From Anaerolineaceae bacterium (GTDB taxonomy: Bacteria > Chloroflexota > Anaerolineae > Anaerolineales > UBA11657), in NCBI GenBank assembly GCA_003569365.1, contig BGOS01000027.1, forward strand, positions 1-64,000: 64,000 nt of DNA, written 5' to 3'. The translations under genes were made by a program, and so were the position numbers. Positions 27,961-37,195 of this stretch are shown in pieces. A model generated the notes under the pieces. That model did no database searches. It saw only the letters and a list, made by a program, of their open reading frames with translations, and was not told where the DNA came from. Numbering within the stretch: the first letter of the stretch is position 1; the number at the start of each line of letters is the position of its first letter.

Positions 27961-28076
27961 TGTGAGCTCCGGCACCCGGTGGGCAAATTGAAAGAAGGTG
28001 GCAACGGCCGGCTGCCAGCCACGGAATGCGCCAGCGAATTGACTAATGCGCGTGCAAACATTGTTGATGTACTCAT
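27957..28076 (-). CDS. Candidate 39-residue leader peptide before sdhCD
   Basis: A short frame from ATG 28076 encodes MSTSTMFARALVNSLAHSV, then a Pro/Ser-rich end. A GGTGG ribosome site lies 5 bases before the ATG, and the stop overlaps the sdhCD ATG as ATGA. It starts 26 bases after the icd stop. The position and overlap suggest a translated peptide that couples ribosomes to sdhCD. The sequence itself is not informative and the frame could be chance, so confidence is moderate. Confidence 0.45.
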   Translation of the reverse strand: MSTSTMFARALVNSLAHSVAGSRPLPPSFNLPTGCRSSQ

Positions 28077-28101
28077 ATTTCCACCAGTTTGGCAGATTGA
28101 A

Positions 28102-29730
28102 CTAGCGGCGCGTCCGCCGCGCTGCAGTTTTGCCGCGCGCAGCACTGCGTGCGGATGGCCGGGTTGCAGCGCGCGTCTGTTGCGCAGACTTGGCAGCGCG
28201 CTTGGCGCGCGCGCGACCCTTTGCTGCCGGGCGCGGTTTGGGTGAGGATCTAGTGCGCTTGGCTGGCTTGCGTTTGGCCGCGCCGGCGGTGCGCTTGGCT
28301 GGCTTGCGTTTGGCCGCGCCGGCGGTGCGCTTGGCTGGCTTGCGTTTGGCCGCGCCTGTGGTGCGGCGGGCTGGGTGGCGGGCAGCCGGCTTGGCAGCTG
28401 CAACCTGAGTCGTCACAATTGTTGCTGTGCCATCCGTCATTGCGCGGATTACCGCGTCGCCAAACTCGCTGCACTTTACTTCCTTTGAGCCGGGCAGCAT
28501 GCGCGCAAAATCGTAAGTGACAGTGCCCGCCGCCACAGCGCCTTCCACGCCCCGGATGATGAGGTCGGCGGCTTCCTTCCAGCCCATGTAGCGCAGCATC
28601 ATTTCGCCAGAAAGAATTACCGAGCCGGGATTCACGCGGTCGAGGCCCGCATATTTTGGCGCGGTGCCGTGCGTGGCTTCGAATACAGCATGGCCTGTTT
28701 CGTAGTTGATGTTGCCGCCCGGCGCAATGCCGATGCCGCCCACTTGCGCCGCCAGCGCGTCCGAGAGGTAGTCGCCGTTCAGGTTCATTGTGGCAATCAC
28801 ATCAAACTCGCGCGCGCGTGTGATGGTCTGTTGAAAGACGATATCGGCAATCACATCCTTCACAATAATTTTGCCGGCCGCCAGTGCGGACTTCTGCTCT
28901 GCATTGGCTGCGTCTTCGCCCTTGGTGGCCTTGGTGTTTTCCCACTGATCCCACGTATAGACGCGCCCGCTAAATTCGCGCTCGGCCAAGGCGTAGCCCC
29001 AGTTTCGGAATGCACCCTCGGTGTACTTCATAATGTTGCCCTTGTGGGCAAACGTCACGCTGTTGCGCCGGTTGTCCAGCGCGTAGCGGATGGCAGCGCG
29101 CACAAGGCGCTCCGTGCCCTGCTTCGAAATTGGCTTGACGCCAAAGCCGGAAGTGTCCGGGAAGCGGATTTTGCTGTACTCCTGCGGCAGGTGCTGCTGC
29201 AGCAGCGCCTTGAACTTGATGTTGCTTTCCGAGCCCTGCTCCAAGTCAATGCCGGTATAAATGTCTTCGGTGTTCTCGCGGAAGATCACCATGTCCACAT
29301 CTTCCGGGCGCTTTACGGGCGAGGGCACGCCGGGAAAGTAGCGCACCGGGCGCAGGCACACATACAAGTCCAGTTGCTTGCGCAGCTCCACGTTCAGGCT
29401 GCGAATGCCGCCGCCAATCGGCGTTGTGAGCGGGCCCTTGATGCCCACTTTAAATTCCCGGAATGCCGTGACGGTCTCGTCCAGCAGCCATGTGCCCCAG
29501 CGGTCGAAGCACTTTTGGCCGGCGTACACCTCCATCCATTCAATGTGGCGCTGGTTGTCATAAGCCTGCGCAACAGCCGCGTTAATGACGCGCACCGAAG
29601 CAGCCCAAATGTCCGGGCCGGTGCCATCCCCCTCAATGAACGGCACGATGGGCCGGCTGGGCACGTGCAGCTTGCCGCTTGAAGCTGTGATCATTTCGCC
29701 GGTTGGTACAGCAACTTTTGTGTAAGACAT
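28102..29730 (-). CDS. icd: NADP-type isocitrate dehydrogenase with histone H1-like basic tail
   Basis: A 542-residue protein. Residues 1-430 form a complete NADP-dependent isocitrate dehydrogenase ([24 protein letters not shown] with the Ser of the E. coli kinase site, [13 protein letters not shown], ending [15 protein letters not shown]). That is about where the E. coli enzyme stops. About 112 further residues, rich in Lys, Arg, Ala and Pro, follow with no stop, including three perfect [11 protein letters not shown]-type units. The tail looks like histone H1 and could bind nucleic acid or acidic partners; no function is known to me. The gene lies upstream of sdh on the same strand. Confidence 0.92.
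   Translation of the reverse strand: MSYTKVAVPTGEMITASSGKLHVPSRPIVPFIEGDGTGPDIWAASVRVINAAVAQAYDNQRHIEWMEVYAGQKCFDRWGTWLLDETVTAFREFKVGIKGPLTTPIGGGIRSLNVELRKQLDLYVCLRPVRYFPGVPSPVKRPEDVDMVIFRENTEDIYTGIDLEQGSESNIKFKALLQQHLPQEYSKIRFPDTSGFGVKPISKQGTERLVRAAIRYALDNRRNSVTFAHKGNIMKYTEGAFRNWGYALAEREFSGRVYTWDQWENTKATKGEDAANAEQKSALAAGKIIVKDVIADIVFQQTITRAREFDVIATMNLNGDYLSDALAAQVGGIGIAPGGNINYETGHAVFEATHGTAPKYAGLDRVNPGSVILSGEMMLRYMGWKEAADLIIRGVEGAVAAGTVTYDFARMLPGSKEVKCSEFGDAVIRAMTDGTATIVTTQVAAAKPAARHPARRTTGAAKRKPAKRTAGAAKRKPAKRTAGAAKRKPAKRTRSSPKPRPAAKGRARAKRAAKSAQQTRAATRPSARSAARGKTAARRTRR
28253..28360 (-). repeat. Three 36-base tandem units in the icd tail
   Basis: Units start at 28253, 28289 and 28325. The first two are identical over 36 bases and the third differs only in its last few bases. 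Each encodes 12 residues ([12 protein letters not shown] pattern). The near-identity suggests recent expansion or conversion. Confidence 0.95.
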
Positions 29731-29761
29731 CTTGGCCCCCGCGTTCTCTAAATGTTTTGGT

Positions 29762-30457
29762 CTAGCTTGGGATTTCTTTGAGCTTGCGCTCAATCAATTC
29801 TTGAAACGTGGCAAAGTCGCGCGCGCCGCTGATCATCTCGCCATTCACCACAATCGACGGCGTGGACTCAATCTTGAGCTCGGTGGCGCGCGCCATGTCC
29901 GCTTCAATCACATCAATTGGCGTTGTGCTTGCCATGCAAGCGCGAAAGGTATCCCCCTGCAACTGCAGCTTGTCTGCAAAACCCAGCAGCCGCGGCTGCG
30001 AGAATTGGTCTGCAGCGCCGGTTTCGTTTGCAAAAAGTATGTCGTGATACGGCCAGAACTGGCCCTGCTGGCCGGCGCACTCGGCCGCGATGGCAGCCTC
30101 CCGCGAGGCGCCCGGAAATGCAATGTAGCGGTACTGCACGCGCACCTTGCCCTGATTTACATAACTTTCAAAAATCTGACGCCCGGCATTTTTTGCGTAA
30201 GTGCCGCAGTGGGGACAGGTGAAGTTGGAAAATACTTCCACGGTTACCTTGGCATCGGCCGGCCCCGCGGAGCGCCCGTCTGCCTGCGCCGGCTGCACCT
30301 TGGGCACCTCCACAATTTCACCAATGGGCTGGTTGGTGCGCCAGATGAGGAACCCGCCAACTGCCAAAGCCACTAGGGTGACGGCACCCGCTGCAAGAAA
30401 GCGCTGGCGCATGCGATCGCGCTCCTGCAGGCCTCGTGTTTCTGCGCGTTTACTCAT
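29762..30457 (-). CDS. Membrane-anchored DsbA-like thiol:disulfide oxidoreductase
   Basis: A 231-residue protein with an N-terminal basic segment, one span at about 20-38, a Pro-rich linker and a Thioredoxin_4/DsbA domain. The redox motif CPHC is in [13 protein letters not shown], and a cis-Pro segment appears as STPSIVVNG. Such proteins make or isomerise disulfides in exported proteins. A GGAGG site precedes the ATG by 7 bases. The stop is 31 bases before the icd start, so it may be transcribed with icd, though the functional link is not obvious. Confidence 0.88.
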   Translation of the reverse strand: MSKRAETRGLQERDRMRQRFLAAGAVTLVALAVGGFLIWRTNQPIGEIVEVPKVQPAQADGRSAGPADAKVTVEVFSNFTCPHCGTYAKNAGRQIFESYVNQGKVRVQYRYIAFPGASREAAIAAECAGQQGQFWPYHDILFANETGAADQFSQPRLLGFADKLQLQGDTFRACMASTTPIDVIEADMARATELKIESTPSIVVNGEMISGARDFATFQELIERKLKEIPS

Positions 30458-30660
30458 CGCAAATGCCTCCGCATTTTGTGTTTCGTGAACACTAGAATGA
30501 GAGTTTACTTTTTGCGACGGCTTCTGTCTACAACCTTATTAAAACCTCGGAAAATGGTACAAAACCGCGGAGCAGGGCGCGCCGCAACTGCGGGCGGCGG
30601 CTGAGTTGTGGGGGTACTGCCGGATTGGCGGAGGCTAAGGCGAAAGCCTGATGCTCGTCT

Positions 30661-31521
30661 TCACGCCAGCCAGCGCTGCCATACTTGGTAGCCTTCGCCG
30701 GTAAGCTTAAAGCCGAGGGCGCGGTACAAAGCCAGCGAAGCAGCGTTGTTGGATTGTGTGTTTACACCCACCGGGCTTACGCCACTCTCTGCGTAGTGGC
30801 GCAGCATGTGGTCCACAAGCGCCCGCCCGATGTGTTTGCCCTGCCAATTGGGGTGCACGGCGAGGCGCGCCATGTGTGCCCCGCTGCGGCCTTCGGTTGT
30901 AAATTGGTGGCCTACAATTGTGCGATCCACCAACGCAACGGTGACGAAGCTGGCCTGCGCCATTGCGGCTGCTACCATGCCCGGCGAGTGGCGCCACGGT
31001 GTTTCGAACGCCGTCCAATCCACGGCTGCCACGGCATCGCAGTCCTCGGGGCGTGCCCGCCGGATGAGCGCAGCACTTTTGAGCGGCGGCTCATGCACTT
31101 TGGTGTTGTGCGTGAGCACCAATACTTCCTCGCTGGCGGCAAAGCCCCATTGCGGCAGCAGCTCATCCAGATGAGAGTTGGTGGTTAAGATTGCACTGCG
31201 CTGCACACCGGCAGCCAGCAGTTCTTTGCGGCAGGCAGCCCACAATTCGCCAAGAACCTTGGGGCCGGAAAATCCCGCGGCGACACCTGCAAAACGCAGC
31301 CAGGCCACATCCGGCGGATCCGGCGGTGCAGCTAATATTCCGGCGAGGCGGCCACCGCTCCACGCCAGCATAAACGGGTGGCGCAGCAGCCACGCGCGTG
31401 GCTTGTGCCAGTCAGAGTGTGTGTGCAGGTAGCCAGCATCCGTGAGCAGTGGCTGAATGGCGTCCCAGTCTGCCAGCGTGGCCGGCCGGATAGCCGTGAG
31501 CGGGGCAGCCATGGCTGCCAT
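30661..31521 (-). CDS. Double GNAT-fold acetyltransferase
   Basis: A 286-residue protein with two GNAT-like halves. The first (about 1-135) is weakly conserved. The second has a clear acetyl-CoA site (MARLAVHPNWQGKHIGRALVD) and a C-terminal NNAASLALYRALGF motif, like RimI-related and mycothiol-synthase-type tandem GNATs. The start is ATG 31521 or 31512, 8 bases after the gltA stop, so it is probably expressed with gltA. The substrate is unknown. Confidence 0.78.
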   Translation of the reverse strand: MAAMAAPLTAIRPATLADWDAIQPLLTDAGYLHTHSDWHKPRAWLLRHPFMLAWSGGRLAGILAAPPDPPDVAWLRFAGVAAGFSGPKVLGELWAACRKELLAAGVQRSAILTTNSHLDELLPQWGFAASEEVLVLTHNTKVHEPPLKSAALIRRARPEDCDAVAAVDWTAFETPWRHSPGMVAAAMAQASFVTVALVDRTIVGHQFTTEGRSGAHMARLAVHPNWQGKHIGRALVDHMLRHYAESGVSPVGVNTQSNNAASLALYRALGFKLTGEGYQVWQRWLA

Positions 31522-31529
31522 TGCGGGCG

Positions 31530-32816
31530 CTAGCGCTTGGACTGCGGCACGAAGTCGCGCCGCTGCGGGCCAAGGTAAACCTGGCGCGGCCGCGCAATTC
31601 GCAAGTCCGGGTCGTTGATCATCTCCAGCCATTGCGCCAGCCAGCCCACGGTGCGCGGGATTGCAAACAGCACCGGGAACATGGCTACCGGCAGGCCCAG
31701 CGCCTGATAGATGATGCCTGAATAAAAATCGACGTTGGGGTACAGCTTGCGCTGCACGAAGTAGTCGTCCGCCAGTGCAATGCGCTCCAGCTCCAGCGCA
31801 ATGTCAATCAGCGGACTGCGCCCGACTGCGTCAAAGACCTCGTCTGCAGTGCGCTTGATGAGCTTGGCGCGCGGGTCGTAGTTGCGGTAGACGCGGTGGC
31901 CAAAGCCCATCAAGCGGAACTCGCCGGCCTTGACGCGCTTGATGTACTCGGGCACGCGCGCCACGCTGCCAATCTCGGTGAGGGTGCGCAGCACTTCCTC
32001 GTTGGCGCCGCCGTGCAGCGGGCCGTAGAGGGCTGCGGCTGCGCCCGCCACGGCGCTGTAAGGGTCGGACAAGCTGCTGCCAATGCCGCGCAGCACGCTG
32101 GTGCTGCAGTTCTGCTCATGGTCGGCGTGCAAAATAAACAGCACGTCCAGCGCGCGTTCCAGCGCCGGCTGCGGATGGTAGTCACGGTCGGTCATGTGAA
32201 ACATCATTTGCAAAAAGTTGCCGCTGTAGCTGAGGCGGTTGTCCGGGTAGTTGTAGCGCTGCCCCATGGCGTGGCGGAAGCTGAAAGCCGCGATGGTCGG
32301 TGCTTTGGCAATCAGGCGGTAGACCTGGAGCATGCGCGCCTCTGCGCTGGCATCGCGGCGCGCGTCCGGGTAGAAGCTGGAGAGGGCGGCGACGGTGCTG
32401 ATCCACATTGCCATGGGATGCGCGTCGTAGCGAAAGGCATCCAGCAGCGACTTAATGTTTTCGTGGATGAGCGTGTGGTGCGTGATATTCTCCACCCAGT
32501 TGCGCATCTGGTCCGCTGTGGGCAGCTCTCCATGCACCAGCAGGTAGCCCACCTCCAAAAAGTTTGAGTGTTCCGCCAACTGCTCGATGGGATAGCCGCG
32601 ATACTCCAAAAGGCCGGCGTCACCATCCACAAAAGTAATGCGGCTTTTGCACGCGGCGGTGTTGCCATAGCCCGGATCGTAGGTCATCAAGCCAAAGTCT
32701 TTGTCATCCACTTTGATCTGGCGCAGATCGAGCGCACGCACGGCGCCGTCCTCGATCGGAATCTCGTAAGATTTACCGGTGCGATTGTCGGTTAGCGAAA
32801 GTGAATTTTTGGGCAT
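31530..32816 (-). CDS. gltA: Citrate synthase
   Basis: A 428-residue citrate synthase joining oxaloacetate and acetyl-CoA. Visible are EYRGYPIEQLAEHSNF, FLQMMFHMTDRDYHPQPALERALDVLFILHADHE (active-site His), GPLHGGANEEVL (second His), GFGHRVYRNYDPRAK and the IALDDYFVQRKLYPNVDFYSG segment with the catalytic Asp. The length fits the type II hexameric form. ATG 32816 was chosen for its family start; it has no good ribosome site but a promoter lies about 50 bases upstream. It is divergent from recA. Confidence 0.96.
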   Translation of the reverse strand: MPKNSLSLTDNRTGKSYEIPIEDGAVRALDLRQIKVDDKDFGLMTYDPGYGNTAACKSRITFVDGDAGLLEYRGYPIEQLAEHSNFLEVGYLLVHGELPTADQMRNWVENITHHTLIHENIKSLLDAFRYDAHPMAMWISTVAALSSFYPDARRDASAEARMLQVYRLIAKAPTIAAFSFRHAMGQRYNYPDNRLSYSGNFLQMMFHMTDRDYHPQPALERALDVLFILHADHEQNCSTSVLRGIGSSLSDPYSAVAGAAAALYGPLHGGANEEVLRTLTEIGSVARVPEYIKRVKAGEFRLMGFGHRVYRNYDPRAKLIKRTADEVFDAVGRSPLIDIALELERIALADDYFVQRKLYPNVDFYSGIIYQALGLPVAMFPVLFAIPRTVGWLAQWLEMINDPDLRIARPRQVYLGPQRRDFVPQSKR

Positions 32817-32864
32817 GAAGGATCGGGCTCCGGCTGCGAATCTCTCGCGGACGTTGGAAGCCGG

Positions 32865-32893
32865 ATTATACCTGCCTCGTTTGCGCATCCAAA
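32865..32893 (-). promoter_or_regulatory. gltA promoter
   Basis: On the minus strand TATAAT (32870-32865) lies 17 bases after TTTGGA (32893-32888), a poor -35 box. The predicted start gives a leader of about 40 bases. Confidence 0.55.
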
Positions 32894-32916
32894 GTTTCTG
32901 CAGTAAACTGTGCGCA

Positions 32917-32935
32917 CAGCGGTTGCATACCGCTG
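32917..32935. promoter_or_regulatory. Perfect dyad in the recA promoter (candidate SOS operator)
   Basis: CAGCGGT and ACCGCTG form a 7-base perfect inverted repeat around a 5-base TGCAT centre. It covers the expected -35 region of recA, whose -10-like TAATTA is at 32952-32957. The position suits a LexA-type repressor. The sequence is unlike the known Gram-positive and proteobacterial LexA boxes, so this is inference. Confidence 0.5.
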
Positions 32936-32951
32936 CTTATCTCTGCAGCAC

Positions 32952-32958
32952 TAATTAT
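32952..32958 (+). promoter_or_regulatory. Likely recA -10 element
   Basis: TAATTAT ends 4 bases before the recA ATG (32963). If used as the -10 box, transcription would start at or near the ATG, a leaderless arrangement as for glnE and tsaE. Confidence 0.4.
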
Positions 32959-32962
32959 CCCA

Positions 32963-34006
32963 ATGGCACAATCCGGTCGCGACAAGGCGTTTGAAACAGC
33001 GCTGGCGCAAATAAAGAAGCAGTACGGCGATGGCGCGCTAATGCGCCTGGGCGATGCGCCGCGCATGGCAGTCGAGGCGATTTCCACCGGATCGCTGGCG
33101 CTGGATTTGGCGCTGGGCATCGGCGGTGTTCCCAAGGGGCGGGTGACGGAAATCTACGGCCCCGAGTCCGCCGGCAAGACAACTTTGTGCATGCACATTG
33201 TGGCTGAGGCGCAGCGCTTGGGCGGCCTGTGCGCCTTTATCGATATGGAGCATGCGCTGGACCCAACCTATGCAGAGCGGGTCGGCGTCAACATTGGCGA
33301 GCTGTATATTTCGCAGCCGGACACCGGCGAGCAGGCACTGGAGATTGCGGAGGCGCTGGTGCGCTCCGGCGCAGTTGCGGTGGTGGTGGTGGACTCTGTG
33401 GCGGCGCTTGTGCCGCGCGCGGAAATTGAGGGCGACATGGGCGACCCCACCATGGGCCAGCAGGCGCGCTTGATGAGCCAGGCGCTGCGCAAACTGTCCG
33501 GTGCCATTAAGCAATCCGGCACAACCATGATTTTTACCAACCAGCTGCGCCTGAAGATTGGCGTGATGTTTGGCAGCCCCGAAACTACAACCGGCGGGCA
33601 GGCGCTAAAGTATTACGCCAGCGTGCGCATGGATGTACGCCGCTTGGAATCGATTAAAGACGGCCAGACTGTGACTGGCAACCGCGTGCGCGTGCGCGTC
33701 ACCAAAAACAAAGTGGCGCCGCCTTTCCGGCAGGCGGAGTTCGACATTATGTTTAGCGAGGGCATTAGCAAGACGGGTGATATTGTTGACCTCGGAACCG
33801 CGCAGGAAATCATCACCAAGCGTGGCGCGTTTTATACCTATAAAGATACCCGCCTGGGGCAGGGACGCGAGAATGTGAAGCGCTATCTGAAGGAGAACCC
33901 GGCGATGGCACAGGAGTTGGAGCGTGTCATTCGCGCCCAGTCCGCTGTGGCTGCGGGCGGCGCAATAGCAACTGATGCCGAAAGCGAAGAGGATGAAGAT
34001 GAGTAA
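32963..34006 (+). CDS. recA: Recombinase RecA
   Basis: A 347-residue RecA. The Walker [10 protein letters not shown] is at about 66-74, [12 protein letters not shown] forms the Walker B strand, [26 protein letters not shown] includes the loop L2/Gln region, and [15 protein letters not shown] is loop L1. The acidic C-terminus ([12 protein letters not shown]) is typical and modulates DNA binding. RecA pairs homologous DNA and stimulates LexA self-cleavage. It is followed by a terminator and then recX. Confidence 0.98.
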   Translation: MAQSGRDKAFETALAQIKKQYGDGALMRLGDAPRMAVEAISTGSLALDLALGIGGVPKGRVTEIYGPESAGKTTLCMHIVAEAQRLGGLCAFIDMEHALDPTYAERVGVNIGELYISQPDTGEQALEIAEALVRSGAVAVVVVDSVAALVPRAEIEGDMGDPTMGQQARLMSQALRKLSGAIKQSGTTMIFTNQLRLKIGVMFGSPETTTGGQALKYYASVRMDVRRLESIKDGQTVTGNRVRVRVTKNKVAPPFRQAEFDIMFSEGISKTGDIVDLGTAQEIITKRGAFYTYKDTRLGQGRENVKRYLKENPAMAQELERVIRAQSAVAAGGAIATDAESEEDEDE

Positions 34007-34013
34007 TTTTTCT

Positions 34014-34049
34014 GGGGCGGCAGCTGTTTGCAGCGCTGCCCCGCTTTTT
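34014..34049 (+). terminator. recA terminator
   Basis: GGGGCGGC and GCTGCCCC pair over 8 bases (one G-T), followed by GCTTTTT. It begins 8 bases past the recA stop. Partial read-through to recX remains possible. Confidence 0.7.
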
Positions 34050-34365
34050 ACGCCGGCCTCGGGCCGGCAAGTGCGGTCATCACGACCTGCCTCAGATTTA
34101 GAGAGCTTGCGCTATAGCGCACCCGATCGAATGCCGAACAGAACCGGAAAATTGATGCTGCCGTTTGCGCCCAGGGCTGCGTGTTCGCCGTCCCAAGGCA
34201 CGCAGCGGGTCTGTTTGGGTTGATGCGTGCAGTTTAGCTGATCGGCGAGCGGGCAGCGCAGCAGCGTGCCCGTCTGCAAAAAAATCTGAAGCAAAGCCGG
34301 CTGCCAGCCGGCACCAGTGATGGCCGCAACGTGATGTTGTGGCCTTTTTTGATTCTGGAGGTGGC
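34050..34365. other. Spacer between recA and recX, nothing firm
   Basis: Two GCCGGC-containing inverted repeats are visible (near 34052-34069 and 34300-34316), with no T runs. A minus-strand open frame (34112-34393) has a lipoprotein-like beginning but overlaps the recX start and is not accepted. Confidence 0.4.
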
Positions 34366-35013
34366 ATGCCGACAGTGACAGCATTACAGCCACAGGCGGG
34401 CAACTTGGCGCGCATCAATGTGCACCTCGATGGCGAGTTTGCACTGGGGCTGTCTGGCGGGCGCGCAGCCGAGTGGCACGTGGGGCAGGTGCTGACGGAA
34501 TCGCAAGTGGAGCTTGCGCGCACGGCGGAAGCGGTTGACAGCGGCGTAAAGGCAGTGCGCCGCCTGCTGGATGTGCGCCCGCGCACCGACGGGGAGATGC
34601 GCTCGCGCCTGATGCGCAAAGGCTTTTCTGCGGCCGAGATTGAGCAGATTATGCAGCGCGTGGAACAGGCGGGCGAAGTAAATGATGCGCGCTTTGCGAC
34701 GCAATGGGTGGAGACGCAAACGACATTCCGGCCGCGCGGCGCCCGCGCTCTGGTTTCAGAGTTGCGCCGGCGCGGGTTGGATCCGGAGACGATCGCCGCT
34801 GCAACAGCCGGCGTGGATGAGCTGGCTGCTGCGCGCACGGCTGCAGCCGCACGGATGCGGCGCCTGGCGGCGCTGCCGGCTGCGGCCGTGCGCCGCAAGC
34901 TGGGCGACTTTTTGCAGCGCCGCGGATTTGCGTACGATGTGGTGCGCAGTGTGGTGACTGAATGCCTGGCGGAGCAAGGCGCTCCGGCAGATGATTTACA
35001 AAGCGAGGACTAA
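34366..35013 (+). CDS. recX: Regulatory protein RecX
   Basis: A 215-residue RecX, an inhibitor and modulator of RecA filaments. The three-helix repeats are visible as ALRRLLDVRPRTDGEMRSRLMRKGFS, INDARFATQWVE and RRRGLDPETI-type segments. The protein has an N-terminal extension (VTALQPQAGNLARINVHLDGEF) found in several phyla. ATG 34366 has a GGAGGTGG just upstream. The stop is 2 bases before the rny ATG, so the two are co-transcribed. Confidence 0.9.
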   Translation: MPTVTALQPQAGNLARINVHLDGEFALGLSGGRAAEWHVGQVLTESQVELARTAEAVDSGVKAVRRLLDVRPRTDGEMRSRLMRKGFSAAEIEQIMQRVEQAGEVNDARFATQWVETQTTFRPRGARALVSELRRRGLDPETIAAATAGVDELAAARTAAAARMRRLAALPAAAVRRKLGDFLQRRGFAYDVVRSVVTECLAEQGAPADDLQSED

Positions 35014-35015
35014 AC

Positions 35016-36542
35016 ATGTTTGGATATATTTTTGTGGCGGCGCTGGTGGCAGCGGTTGCCGGGGCCGGCGCGGGTTACTGGTGGCGGCAGCGCAACATTG
35101 ATGAAGACTTGAAGGACCTGAACCTCACGCGGGAGCGCCTCGCAGCGCAGGCGCGCGAGCAGGAAAGCAAACTGGAAGCCAAGGCCAACAAGGATTTGCT
35201 GAACCGGCGCGATGAGCTGGAGAAAGAACAGCAGCAGCGGCGCAAGGAATTTCAGCAAGAAGAGGCGCGCGTGGACAAGCGCCGCACGGAGCTTGAGCAG
35301 CGTGCCGAAAAGTTAGAGGGGCGCGAGCGCGAGATTGGCAAGCGCCAAAGCACTTTGGACAAGCAGGCCAATGACCTGGAGAAGCGCAAGCTGGACCAGA
35401 TTGCCGAGCTGGAGCGCGTTTCCGGCTTGACGCGCGAGGAAGCCGTGGCGCAGCTGATTGCCGCAGTGGAAACCAGCGCGCGTGCAGACATGGCGCGCAC
35501 CATTCGCCAGATTGAAGATGAAGCGCGCGAGGAAGGCGAGGCGCGTGCGCGCAAGCTGCTCGTGGTTGCCATGCAGCGCGTGGCGGGCGACCAGGTGTCA
35601 ACGCACGCCGTATCCATTGTGCCCATTCCATCTGAAGAGATGAAAGGGCGCATCATTGGCCGCGCCGGCCGCAACATTCGCGCGTTCGAGCAGGCAGCCG
35701 GTGTGGATGTGGTGGTGGATGACACGCCCGAGGCCATCACGGTGGCTTCATTCGACCCGATGCGGCGCGAGGTGGCGCGCCGCGCGCTCACCAAGCTGAT
35801 TTCGGACGGGCGCATTCAGCCGGCGCACATTGAGAAGCTGGTTCAAGACGCGCGCCGCGAGGTAGATGTGATTGTAAAAGAAGAGGGCGAGCGCGCTGCG
35901 TATGAGGCGGGAGTGCCGGGCCTGAACCCCGAAATTTTGCGGCTGCTGGGGCGCCTAAAATTCCGCACCTCCTACGGCCAGGACCAGCACGCGCATGCGG
36001 TGGAAACCGCGCTGCTCTCCGGCGTGATTGCGGCGGAGATTGGCGCAAATGTGGCGCTGGCCAAAGCGGGCGGCTTGCTGCACGACCTGGGCAAAGCGGT
36101 TGACCATGAGATTGAAGGCACGCATGCTGCGATTGGCGCCGAGATTGCCAAGCGCTACGGCGTGGGCCCGAAGATTTGCAACGCAATTGCAGCCCATCAT
36201 CACGAAGTTGACCAGGAGACGCTTGAGGCTGTGATTGTGGAAGTGGCGGATGCGATGTCCGGCGCCCGGCCCGGCGCGCGCCGTGAAAATCTGGAGCAGT
36301 ATGTGAAACGCATTCGCGCGCTGGAAGACATTGGCAACTCGTTCCCCGGGGTTGAGGAGACATTTGCGCTGCAGGCCGGGCGCGAGGTGCGCGTGGTGGT
36401 GCGGCCGGACAACGTCGATGACCTTGCTGCGCTGAAGCTGGCCAAGGATGTGGCGCGCAAGATTGAGGAAACGATGCAGTACCCCGGCCAAATCAAGGTC
36501 ACAATTATTCGCGAGACGCGTGTAATCGAATATGCCAAGTAA
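35016..36542 (+). CDS. rny: Ribonuclease Y
   Basis: A 508-residue RNase Y that begins mRNA decay at the membrane. One N-terminal span is at about 4-20, then a long Glu/Lys/Arg coiled coil at about 25-160, a KH domain near 200-260 (MKGRIIGRAGRNIRAFE) and an HD domain near 340-440 (HDLGKAVDHE near 355, then AHHHEVD). The order and length match Bacillus RNase Y. It follows recX by 2 bases. Confidence 0.97.
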   Translation: MFGYIFVAALVAAVAGAGAGYWWRQRNIDEDLKDLNLTRERLAAQAREQESKLEAKANKDLLNRRDELEKEQQQRRKEFQQEEARVDKRRTELEQRAEKLEGREREIGKRQSTLDKQANDLEKRKLDQIAELERVSGLTREEAVAQLIAAVETSARADMARTIRQIEDEAREEGEARARKLLVVAMQRVAGDQVSTHAVSIVPIPSEEMKGRIIGRAGRNIRAFEQAAGVDVVVDDTPEAITVASFDPMRREVARRALTKLISDGRIQPAHIEKLVQDARREVDVIVKEEGERAAYEAGVPGLNPEILRLLGRLKFRTSYGQDQHAHAVETALLSGVIAAEIGANVALAKAGGLLHDLGKAVDHEIEGTHAAIGAEIAKRYGVGPKICNAIAAHHHEVDQETLEAVIVEVADAMSGARPGARRENLEQYVKRIRALEDIGNSFPGVEETFALQAGREVRVVVRPDNVDDLAALKLAKDVARKIEETMQYPGQIKVTIIRETRVIEYAK

Positions 36543-36623
36543 CGCGGGCGGTGCTGCTTAGCCAAAGTAGTGTGCACGGTGGTGCCGGCGCGGGGATTTG
36601 GCGCGCGGCGCGGCAGCTGAGAG

Positions 36624-37175
36624 ATGGCGCTGGCGCTGCCCGCCCGCACCAAGCGGCTGGTGCTGCGGCGCTTTGAGCCGCAAGATGCGGATATATTTTT
36701 TGGCTACCGCAACGACCCGGCGGTAGCCAGATTGCAGAGCTGGGACGGCATCACGCGCAGTGCTGCGCTGCAGTTTGTGCGCGTGCACGGTGCAGTTCAA
36801 GCCGCTGCGCCCGGCGAGTGGTTTCAAATTGCGCTCGCGCTGGCACACTCCAATCAGCTGGTGGGTGATGTGGGTGTTTGCATCAGCAAAGACGGCCGGA
36901 CAGCCGAGTTGGGATTCACGCTGGCACGCGCACACCAGAAATCTGGCTACGCAGCAGAAGGCGTGCGCTGCGTGGTGGGTCTTTTGTTTGGGGAGCCCGC
37001 AATGGGCTGCGTGATTGCGGTGACCGACGCGCGCAACCTAAGCGCCTGCAAGCTGCTGCACCGGTTGGGGTTTCAAAATACCGCAACTGCGCACCGGTTG
37101 TTTAAGGGTGCGCAGTGTGCTGAACATACTTTTGAGATCATGCGCGCAGTGTGGCATAGGCTGCCGGCCGGCTGA
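36624..37175 (+). CDS. RimJ/RimL-type GNAT acetyltransferase
   Basis: A 183-residue protein. It begins TKRLVLRRFEPQDAD and carries the RimJ/RimL pattern: GDVGVCISKDGRTAELGFTLARAHQKSGYAAEGVR (acetyl-CoA site) and NLSACKLLHRLGF. Members acetylate ribosomal protein N-termini or small amines. The target cannot be told. It follows rny by about 80 bases with no terminator seen, so it may be a read-through gene. Confidence 0.82.
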   Translation: MALALPARTKRLVLRRFEPQDADIFFGYRNDPAVARLQSWDGITRSAALQFVRVHGAVQAAAPGEWFQIALALAHSNQLVGDVGVCISKDGRTAELGFTLARAHQKSGYAAEGVRCVVGLLFGEPAMGCVIAVTDARNLSACKLLHRLGFQNTATAHRLFKGAQCAEHTFEIMRAVWHRLPAG

Positions 37176-37195
37176 AATCCAGCGCGCCCGCTAAA

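Noticed and set aside
28253-28360. Regular 36-base repeats that could be a CRISPR array
   Set aside because: The units are contiguous with no spacers and are in frame with the icd tail.
28669-29682. Plus-strand open frame of 337 codons over icd
   Set aside because: Shadow of icd with no motif.
34112-34393. Minus-strand 93-codon frame with a lipoprotein-like start
   Set aside because: It overlaps the recX start on the other strand, has no ribosome site, and the rest looks random.
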